DNA from: Rubricoccus sp038746605
Lineage (GTDB): Bacteria > Bacteroidota > Rhodothermia > Rhodothermales > Rubricoccaceae
Direction: 5' to 3'
NCBI GenBank assembly: GCA_038746605.1
Contig: JBCDKM010000008.1
Coordinates: forward strand, 101,448-165,447
Length of the DNA: 64,000 nt
Part shown: positions 58,596 to 64,000 of the stretch, piece after piece
Layout of the letters: every line of letters starts with the position of its first letter
Numbering within the stretch: position 1 is the first letter of the stretch
Program-made: the position numbers and the translations under genes
The notes under the pieces: generated by a model
Told to the model about the DNA's origin: nothing
Seen by the model: only the letters and a program-made list of their open reading frames with translations
Database searches by the model: none

Positions 58596-59438
58596 ATGTT
58601 CGTTCCTCGCAGCCAGCGCATGCTGGACCAGTACCTCCAGGAGATCGGCCAGATCGATCTCTTGACAGCCGACCAGGAGGTCGAGCTGGCGGTGCGCATC
58701 AAGGAGGGCGACGCGGAGGCACTGCACCAGATGGTCCGCGCGAATCTCCGGTTCGTGGTCTCGGTCGCGAAGAAGTACCAGGGGCAAGGGCTTAGCCTCG
58801 CAGACCTCATCAACGAGGGCAACTACGGCCTCATCAAGGCCGCCCAGCGGTTCGATGAGACGCGAGGCTTCAAGTTCATCTCGTACGCCGTCTGGTGGAT
58901 CCGGCAGGCCATCCTGCAGGCTCTCGCAGAGCAGAGCCGCGTGGTGCGTCTCCCGCTCAACCGGATCGGTACCATCTCGAAGATCCGAAAGGCGACCGCC
59001 CGCCTCCAGCAGCGCTACGACCGTCCGCCCACGGCCGAGGAACTCTCTGAGGAACTGGACATCCCCGTCCGCAAGATCGAGGACGCGTTCAAGCACCAGA
59101 GCCGCCACGTCTCCATGGACGAGCCCTTCGGTGACGAGGACGACAACTCGCTGCTGGACGTGCTCGCGGACACAGACGACATCCCGCCGGATGAGGCTCT
59201 CCTGGACGAGAGCCTGAAAATCGACATCGAGCGTGCGCTCGGGACCCTCGCGCCTCGCGAGGCGGAGATCACGCGTCTCTACTTCGGCATCGGCCGGGAG
59301 CACCCACTGACGCTGGAGGAGATCGGCCAGCGGTTCAGCCTCACCCGCGAGCGGGTCCGCCAGATCAAGGAGAAGGCGCTCCGCAAGCTGCGTCAGAAGC
59401 ACCGCCGGGCAGAGCTTCAGAACCACGTCGGCTCGTGA
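58596..59438 (+). CDS. rpoD: Primary RNA polymerase sigma factor (sigma-70, SigA/RpoD)
   Basis: 280 residues. Region 1.2 starts MLDQYLQEIGQIDLLTADQE; region 2 includes NLRFVVSVAKKYQGQGLSLA, DLINEGNYGLIKAAQRFD and FKFISYAVWWIRQAILQAL; region 3 has RLPLNRIGTISKIRKATARL; region 4 has LTLEEIGQRFSLTRERVRQI. Region 1.1 is absent, as in primary sigma factors of Bacteroidota and Rhodothermota. The ATG at 58596 gives a short leader before region 1.2. It diverges from folP and is followed by a repeat. Confidence 0.96.
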   Translation: MFVPRSQRMLDQYLQEIGQIDLLTADQEVELAVRIKEGDAEALHQMVRANLRFVVSVAKKYQGQGLSLADLINEGNYGLIKAAQRFDETRGFKFISYAVWWIRQAILQALAEQSRVVRLPLNRIGTISKIRKATARLQQRYDRPPTAEELSEELDIPVRKIEDAFKHQSRHVSMDEPFGDEDDNSLLDVLADTDDIPPDEALLDESLKIDIERALGTLAPREAEITRLYFGIGREHPLTLEEIGQRFSLTRERVRQIKEKALRKLRQKHRRAELQNHVGS

Positions 59439-59444
59439 CCCTGC

Positions 59445-59466
59445 CCGCCTCGGCACCGAGGCGGGA
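59445..59466. repeat. Palindromic repeat, short form (CA centre)
   Basis: Arms of ten bases (CCCGCCTCGG / CCGAGGCGGG) around CA, six bases after the sigma-factor stop codon. Confidence 0.9.
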
Positions 59467-59545
59467 GAAGCCGAAGCAGGATGATGCGCACGAGCCGTCC
59501 TGAAAGGAACGGCCGACGAGCGAACGCCAGTCCATCCGCGGGTTC

Positions 59546-59553
59546 TAGTTTCG
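59546..59553 (+). promoter_or_regulatory. Candidate -7 element (TAnnTTyG type) of lysA
   Basis: TAGTTTCG ends four bases before the ATG at 59558. If functional, the transcript would be leaderless or nearly so, which fits the absence of a ribosome-binding site. Confidence 0.3.
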
Positions 59554-59557
59554 CGGC

Positions 59558-60712
59558 ATGGACACGCCCGCCCTGCCCGCTACCGACTGGTGGCACGCTC
59601 GCACCGACGACCTCCACGACCTCGCGCGCACCGGCACGCCACGCTACGTCTACTCCGCCGACGTGCTCCGCCGCCAGGCCCGCGCTCTCCGCACGTTGGA
59701 GGTCTTTGACCGGGTTCTCTACGCCGTCAAGGCGAACGCGCACCCCGGGATCCTGGGCGTCCTTCGTGAGGAGGGCCTCGGCTTCGAGTGCGTCTCGCCT
59801 GCCGAGGTGGAGCGTGTGCTTGGGCTCTTCCCCGGGATGGACCGTCAAGAGGTGCTCTTCACGCCCAACTTCGTCCCTCGCGAGGAATACGAATGGGCCT
59901 TTCGCCAGGGCGGGCGCGTGACGGTGGACAACCTCTACCCGCTGGAGGCGTGGCCTGAGGTGTTCGCCGGGCAGGACGTCTTCGTCCGGCTGGACCCCGG
60001 CCAGGGCCGAGGCCACCACGACCACGTCCGCACGGCCGGGGCTCTCTCCAAGTTCGGCATTGACCTCGCCGACCTCGGGCGGCTGGCGGATGTGGCGCGC
60101 GAGACGGGCGTGCGCGTGACGGGCCTCCATGCTCACATCGGGAGCGGGGTGGACGTGCCCGAGGCCTGGGCGGAGACCGCCGAGGTCCTCGTGGCCTCAG
60201 CCGCATGGTTTCCCGATGTCCGCGTGCTCGACCTCGGCGGTGGGCTTCCCGTGCCCTCGCGCCCCGGCGCGGAGCCGTTCGACCTGGAGGGGGCCGCCAC
60301 GCTTCTTCGCGCGATCCACGTCCGTCATCCGCACTTCGAGTTCTGGACGGAGCCCGGCCGCTTCCTCGTCGCGGAGGCGGGACTGTTGCTCTGCCGCGTG
60401 ACGCAGACGAAGGAGAAGGGCGGCGTCCGCTACATCGGGCTGGATAGCGGGATGAATACCCTCGTGCGTCCTGCGATGTACGGCGCGCACCACCCCATCG
60501 CGAACCTCTCGCGCCTGGACGACGAGAGCCTCCACCCGCACGAGGTGGTCGGGATGATCTGCGAGAGCGGGGACGCCTTCGGGCACGACGTGCCGCTACC
60601 CGAGACCCACGAGGGCGATCTCGTGGCGGTGGGGACCGTCGGTGCGTACGGCGCCTCGATGGCCTCGCGCTACAACCTGCGGGAGCCTGCTCCAGAGACA
60701 CTGCTGGAGTAG
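59558..60712 (+). CDS. lysA: Diaminopimelate decarboxylase-like PLP enzyme
   Basis: 384 residues of fold-type III PLP decarboxylases. VLYAVKANAHPGILGVL carries the PLP-binding Lys, GLHAHIGSGVD and LDLGGGLPVP are phosphate-binding and family motifs, EPGRFLVAEAG and GMICESGDAFG (active-site Cys from the partner subunit) follow, and YGASMASRYN is the C-terminal signature. The usual reaction is meso-diaminopimelate to lysine. Here it is a stand-alone enzyme, not fused to aspartate kinase. Ornithine or carboxynorspermidine decarboxylase is less likely given the CESGD motif and length. Confidence 0.9.
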   Translation: MDTPALPATDWWHARTDDLHDLARTGTPRYVYSADVLRRQARALRTLEVFDRVLYAVKANAHPGILGVLREEGLGFECVSPAEVERVLGLFPGMDRQEVLFTPNFVPREEYEWAFRQGGRVTVDNLYPLEAWPEVFAGQDVFVRLDPGQGRGHHDHVRTAGALSKFGIDLADLGRLADVARETGVRVTGLHAHIGSGVDVPEAWAETAEVLVASAAWFPDVRVLDLGGGLPVPSRPGAEPFDLEGAATLLRAIHVRHPHFEFWTEPGRFLVAEAGLLLCRVTQTKEKGGVRYIGLDSGMNTLVRPAMYGAHHPIANLSRLDDESLHPHEVVGMICESGDAFGHDVPLPETHEGDLVAVGTVGAYGASMASRYNLREPAPETLLE

Positions 60713-60736
60713 ACCGTCGTGCTCGGCTGAGGCCCT

Positions 60737-60756
60737 CCGCCTCGGTGCCGAGGCGG
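60737..60756. repeat. Palindromic repeat, short form (TG centre)
   Basis: Perfect arms CCGCCTCGG / CCGAGGCGG around TG between convergent genes ending at 60712 and 60766. Confidence 0.9.
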
Positions 60757-60765
60757 GGGAAGTCG

Positions 60766-61854
60766 CTACGCCTCGAAGTCTGCAGCTTCGTGGAGGGCGG
60801 GTCGCGGGACGGAAGGCGCTGCGTCCAGCCTGAAGGAGAACGTGGAGCCGTAGCCCGGACGGCTCTCCACTGTGAGGCGCGTGCCATGCGCCTCCAGGAT
60901 GTGCTTCACGATGGCGAGGCCGAGCCCCGTCCCGCCCTGCGCGCGGCTTCGGCTCTTGTCCACGCGGAAAAACCTCTCCGTGAGGCGCGGGAGGGCGTCC
61001 TGCGGAATCCCGATGCCGTCATCCACGACGCTGACTCGAACGTGCCCCTCACGCTCGCGTGCCGTGATCTCCACCTTCCCCTCAGGCTCGTTGTACTTGA
61101 TCGCGTTCTCCGCGAGGTTGGTGAGCACCTGGCGGATGCGGTCGCGGTCGGCGAGGACGATGGGAAGCGAATCCGGGATGCGGACGGCTAGCGAGACGCC
61201 TGCCTCGGTCGCGATCCGGTCCAGCCCCTCCACGGTCTCGATGGCGAGATCGCGAAGCGAGAAGGACCGAAGGTTCAGCGAGAGACGACCCGTCTCCAGC
61301 TTGGAGATCTGCGCGAGGTCTCGCGAGAGCGCCTCCAGACGGTGCGCGTTGGAGAGCACCTTTTCCACGAAGCGGCGGCGGACGCGGTCGTCGTCTAGCG
61401 CGCCATCGAGGAGGGTTTCCGCGAAGCCGGAGACGGCGAAGATGGGCGTGCGGAGCTCGTGGCTCACGTCGCCGAGGAAGTCCTTGCGGTAGGTCTCCAG
61501 TCGCTCCAGCCGCTCGATTTCGGCCTGGAGGGCGCGTCCTGCGCGGTACACCTGGCGAATGAGCGCGTCCAACTCGTCCCGCTCGCTGGTCGCGTTGGGC
61601 AACTCGCCGAGGGCATCGAAGCGGCGTTTCCGAGCCTCGCGGAGCGTCTTGCGCGCCAGCTCCAGCCGACGCGCCACGCGGGCGTAGACTGACCGGTACG
61701 CCACAATCCCAGCGAGCGTCCCCACCGCGACCGCCAGTACCAATCCCGCGAGCCACCCGCCCGCGATCCCGCCCCCGATGCCAGCGGCGGCAGCCGTCGC
61801 GCTCGCCGTGGGCAACGCGACGCCGAGGGCGAGACGGTTGAGGCGTGCAGCCAT
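60766..61854 (-). CDS. PhoR-type sensor histidine kinase
   Basis: 362 residues. Two membrane helices at about 10-30 and 33-53 with almost no periplasmic loop, then a coiled HAMP-like linker, HisKA with FLGDVSHELRTPIFAVSGFA (His132), and HATPase (NLAENAIKYNEPEGKVEI, DDGIGIPQDALPRLTERFFR, GGTGLGLAIVKHILEAHG). The short sensor part resembles PhoR-like kinases of Bacteroidota that sense through a partner. It follows the PhoB-type regulator by 62 bases with a degenerate repeat between. Confidence 0.93.
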   Translation of the reverse strand: MAARLNRLALGVALPTASATAAAAGIGGGIAGGWLAGLVLAVAVGTLAGIVAYRSVYARVARRLELARKTLREARKRRFDALGELPNATSERDELDALIRQVYRAGRALQAEIERLERLETYRKDFLGDVSHELRTPIFAVSGFAETLLDGALDDDRVRRRFVEKVLSNAHRLEALSRDLAQISKLETGRLSLNLRSFSLRDLAIETVEGLDRIATEAGVSLAVRIPDSLPIVLADRDRIRQVLTNLAENAIKYNEPEGKVEITAREREGHVRVSVVDDGIGIPQDALPRLTERFFRVDKSRSRAQGGTGLGLAIVKHILEAHGTRLTVESRPGYGSTFSFRLDAAPSVPRPALHEAADFEA

Positions 61855-61888
61855 AGGGCAAAGAACGGCGCGAAGCGCCCAGCGGTGC

Positions 61889-61911
61889 CCGCCTCGGCAC
61901 CGAGGGGGCGG
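61889..61911. repeat. Palindromic repeat, degenerate short form
   Basis: Left arm CCGCCTCGG is intact; the right arm reads CCGAGGGGGCGG with extra G. It lies between the response regulator and its kinase. Confidence 0.65.
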
Positions 61912-61916
61912 ATCCG

Positions 61917-62636
61917 TTACTCTGGCAGCGCGCCGACCAGCTTGTAGCCGACGCCTTTGACGGTTTCGATGTAGTGGCTCCCCAGCTTCTCGCGCACTTT
62001 CCGCACGTGCACGTCCACGGTGCGGTCTACGACGTACACGTCCGGCCCCCAGACGGCGTCCAGCAACTCGGCGCGGGTGAAGACGCGGTCCGGGTGGCTC
62101 GCGAGGAAATACAGCAACTCGAACTCCTTGCGCGGCAGCTTGAAGGATTCCTCCGTCTCCTGCCGTTCCACGACGTAGCGCTCCCGGTCGATGAGGAGGT
62201 CGTGGACGCGGAGTTGGGCGGTGCTCGCCTCGTCCTCGCGCGCTTGGCGGCGGATCATGGCGCGCACGCGGCTGACGAGTTTCTTGGGCGAGACGGGCTT
62301 GGTCACGTAGTCGTCCGCCCCTGCTTCCAGCCCGGCGATCTCGTCGTTTTCCTCCACGCGTGCGGTGAGGAGGATGATGGGGGTGAGGCGCAGTTGGGCG
62401 TCCTCGCGAAGCCGCTGGGTCAGCTCGATGCCGTCCATCGCGGGCATCATGATGTCCAGCACCGCGATGTCCGGTCGCTCGTCCTCGGCGATACGGAGGC
62501 CGTCAGCGCCGTTGGTGGCGGTCAGGACACGGTAGCCTTCCTGCTCCAGCGCGTACTGGAGGAGTTCGACGAGGTCCGGCTCGTCATCGACGAGGAGAAC
62601 GGTGGGGGCGTCGGCGGGGGAATCCGAGGCGGCCAT
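61917..62636 (-). CDS. PhoB/OmpR-type response regulator
   Basis: 239 residues. Receiver: acidic pair in LLVDDEPDLVELL, phospho-acceptor Asp61 in IAVLDIMMPAMDG, Thr in ILLTARVEE and Lys in DYVTKPVSPKKL. Winged-helix DNA-binding domain: KLPRKEFELLYFLASHPDRV, TRAELLDAVWGPDVYVVDRT and VDVHVRKVREKLG. It is close in pattern to PhoB, but no phosphate-transport gene is adjacent to confirm that role. Partner of the kinase at 60766. Confidence 0.95.
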   Translation of the reverse strand: MAASDSPADAPTVLLVDDEPDLVELLQYALEQEGYRVLTATNGADGLRIAEDERPDIAVLDIMMPAMDGIELTQRLREDAQLRLTPIILLTARVEENDEIAGLEAGADDYVTKPVSPKKLVSRVRAMIRRQAREDEASTAQLRVHDLLIDRERYVVERQETEESFKLPRKEFELLYFLASHPDRVFTRAELLDAVWGPDVYVVDRTVDVHVRKVREKLGSHYIETVKGVGYKLVGALPE

Positions 62637-62771
62637 GGCGGGAGGGAACCAGAGGGAGCGTCAACCTACGCGGCTCTCGGTTATGCGAGTGTTAGAGCGC
62701 GAAGGTGAGAGGGCGCACTGCGAGAAAGTCGCGAGAAGGGTGGTCGCCCGTTCGGACCGCAGCGCCTCCGT

Positions 62772-62791
62772 CCGCCTCGGTGCCGAGGCGG
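62772..62791. repeat. Palindromic repeat, short form (TG centre)
   Basis: Perfect arms CCGCCTCGG / CCGAGGCGG around TG, 29 bases downstream of the ruvA stop. Confidence 0.9.
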
Positions 62792-62820
62792 GCGACGTCG
62801 GAGAGGAGTGTCTCAGAACC

Positions 62821-63420
62821 TTAGGCGCGAAGCGCGAGGCGAATCATCTCCTCAGCGGACTGGAGGCCTCGGTTCTCGCGCAGGATCTTGCGAAGCCGCT
62901 TTTCGGCCTCGGCGCGCGAGAGGCCTAACCCTTCGAGCGCAGCGCGTGCATCGGCACGAGCCTCGGCTGCGGCACTGTCGCCCCCGGCGGCGATCTCCAC
63001 CCCATCCATCGCGGCCATCTTGTCGCGCAGTTCCACGACCAGTTTTTCCGCCTTCCGCTTGCCCACGCCGGGGATCCGCGTCAGCATGCCGGTGTCGCCC
63101 GCAATGACAGCGTCGCGAAGTTCACTCGGGTTCATCGCGCTCAGCGCGGCCAGCGCCAGCTTGGGGCCTACGCCCGAGACCGCGATCAGCGTCTCGAATG
63201 TCTGCCGCTCGGGCTCGCTCGCGAAGCCGTAGAGCGTGTGCGCGTCCTCGCGCGCGACGTACGTCGTGAGCAGCTTGGCCGCCTTGCCGACGCTCGGCAG
63301 CTTCTCGTACGAGGAGGCCGGGATGTGGAGCAGGTAGCCGACGCCGCCCGCGTCTAGGATGGCGTGGGTGGGTTTTTTCTCGGCGAGGGTGCCGGAGATG
63401 TAGGCGTACAAGGCGCGCAC
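62821..63420 (-). CDS. ruvA: Holliday junction branch migration protein RuvA
   Basis: Binds four-way DNA junctions and loads the RuvB motor. 199 residues from GTG at 63420; a TTG at 63411 would give the classic YAYISGTL start and one at 63438 a longer leader, so the exact start is open. Domains: OB-fold (GVGYLLHIPASSYEKL, REDAHTLYGF), the two helix-hairpin-helix motifs (LIAVSGVGPKLALAALSAM and LTRIPGVGKRKAEKLVVEL), a linker, and the C-terminal domain III (AALEGLGLSRAEAEKRLRKI). RuvB and RuvC are not in the window. Confidence 0.95.
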   Translation of the reverse strand: MRALYAYISGTLAEKKPTHAILDAGGVGYLLHIPASSYEKLPSVGKAAKLLTTYVAREDAHTLYGFASEPERQTFETLIAVSGVGPKLALAALSAMNPSELRDAVIAGDTGMLTRIPGVGKRKAEKLVVELRDKMAAMDGVEIAAGGDSAAAEARADARAALEGLGLSRAEAEKRLRKILRENRGLQSAEEMIRLALRA

Positions 63421-63476
63421 GGGGATGAACCGACACAACCTAGCGCTGTCCCCGTGTCAGCGCGCTGTCACTCCGT

Positions 63477-63510
63477 CCGCCTCGGTGGCTTCATGCGCGG
63501 TTCAAGGCGG
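63477..63510. repeat. Palindromic repeat, degenerate long form
   Basis: Left arm CCGCCTCGG is intact; the right arm is reduced to AAGGCGG and overlaps the 3' end of the gene at 63491. Confidence 0.5.
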
Positions 63511-64000
63511 GGCTGCTGATGGGGAGTGGCACTGCGCGGCCGAGGTCGAATGAGTAGCGGGCCACGCGCGGTAGCCAGCGCTGGAGTGTCTCTGCGTCGT
63601 CCGGGAGGTCAACCGGCAGACGCTTGAGCGTGGTTTCGACCTCGTCATTCGCTGCCCTCTCAGTAGCCGCGCCGATGGCGGAATGCAAGCCGAGGCCTTG
63701 CACCGCGCTCGTACGGAGGTCAGCGAACACGTCTGCGGCATCTTCCGAGAGCCCGACCGAGAGCGCGAGCAGAACCATCGGGACGCGGAACGTGCCCGGG
63801 GCGTCTTTCGAGCCTTCGAACGTGGCGAGGTCTTCCAGCGTCCCGCCGCCGGGAAGTGTCATCCGGGAGCCGACCGGCGCCTTGAGGAGGCGGTAGACAT
63901 TGGTGAAGCGCTTGACGGCGCGAGGCGTACGAATCAGACCGTGAAGCCCTGCCGCGAACTCCGCCTCGTGTGGACGGATGGAGAGAGCCTGGCCGCGAAC
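63491..64000 (-). CDS. C-terminal part of a KAP-type P-loop NTPase (5' partial)
   Basis: The frame is open from the window edge (base 64000) to TGA at 63491, giving 169 residues. RTPRAVKRFTNVYRLLKAP matches the helical lid segment with an Arg-Val-Lys-Arg-Phe core that follows the ATPase domain of KAP-family proteins. The Walker motifs would lie outside the window. The rest (MVLLALSVGLSEDAADVFAD and a helical tail) is not diagnostic. KAP NTPases can be membrane-associated and some take part in anti-phage defence; nothing here decides. It precedes ruvA by 70 bases. Confidence 0.65.
   Translation of the reverse strand, partial: VRGQALSIRPHEAEFAAGLHGLIRTPRAVKRFTNVYRLLKAPVGSRMTLPGGGTLEDLATFEGSKDAPGTFRVPMVLLALSVGLSEDAADVFADLRTSAVQGLGLHSAIGAATERAANDEVETTLKRLPVDLPDDAETLQRWLPRVARYSFDLGRAVPLPISSPALNRA

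Noticed and set aside
1..64000. tRNA, rRNA, CRISPR arrays, prophage or transposase genes
   Set aside because: None recognised on either strand by reading; a covariance-model scan would be needed to exclude small RNAs fully.

Overview
The window looks like a chromosomal segment of a high-GC member of the Rhodothermota, probably close to the Rubricoccaceae (Rubrivirga/Rubricoccus). This is an inference from several features. Secreted proteins end in type IX secretion (T9SS) sorting domains (1-134, 25043-27568). The primary sigma factor is short and lacks region 1.1. folP and cdaA are adjacent. Start codons follow C-rich leaders with almost no Shine-Dalgarno sequence. Many secreted proteins carry lipoprotein or Sec signals. 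I saw no rRNA, tRNA, CRISPR array, prophage or transposase gene.

Layout. 1-10.3 kb: phosphoglucomutase, an M28 peptidase, a nucleoside-sugar-epimerase-like protein, a PD-(D/E)XK-like protein, a YdeI-family protein, an M2 (ACE-like) peptidase and a BON-LysM protein. 10.3-17.7 kb: a minus-strand operon (SRPBCC-SDR fusion, FAD oxidoreductase, membrane protein), two coupled microcompartment vertex proteins, a lipase-like hydrolase and a hotdog thioesterase. 17.8-24.9 kb: an outer-membrane-like gene broken by a stop codon, deoB with a LacI regulator, and an arsenosugar pair ending in arsS. 25-32.7 kb: a large BNR-repeat T9SS protein, a NarL-type two-component system, lipoproteins and a multi-span permease. 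32.7-39.5 kb: mltG, then a queuosine cluster (queF diverging from queC-queE), an S9 peptidase and a yhhQ-type queuosine-precursor transporter. 39.7-44.1 kb: an M49-like lipoprotein, a disturbed 0.7-kb region with a frameshifted small gene, and RNase Y. 44.2-51.2 kb: an Mrp Na+/H+ antiporter operon in the order usp-F-G-A-B-C-D-E. 51.6-64 kb: a Ca/Na exchanger, a quinone-oxidoreductase-like protein, a LytS/LytT pair, folP-cdaA-pcm, the primary sigma factor, lysA, a PhoB/PhoR-like pair, ruvA and the end of a KAP-type NTPase.

The most striking non-gene structure is a family of about 29 palindromes with arms CCGCCTCGG and CCGAGGCGG. They sit just after stop codons, at 7 of 10 convergent gene junctions, and in a few cases inside coding sequence, where they encode an RLGxEA-like peptide. 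Other points worth checking are a QueC lacking all four expected zinc-ligand cysteines, an orphan pair of microcompartment vertex genes, a C8-tract frameshift, and a single-codon nonsense mutation after a signal peptide.

The genes mostly serve housekeeping (cell wall, queuosine, folate, c-di-AMP, recombination), ion and sodium homeostasis suited to a marine habitat, protein and peptide degradation outside the cytoplasm, and signal transduction.
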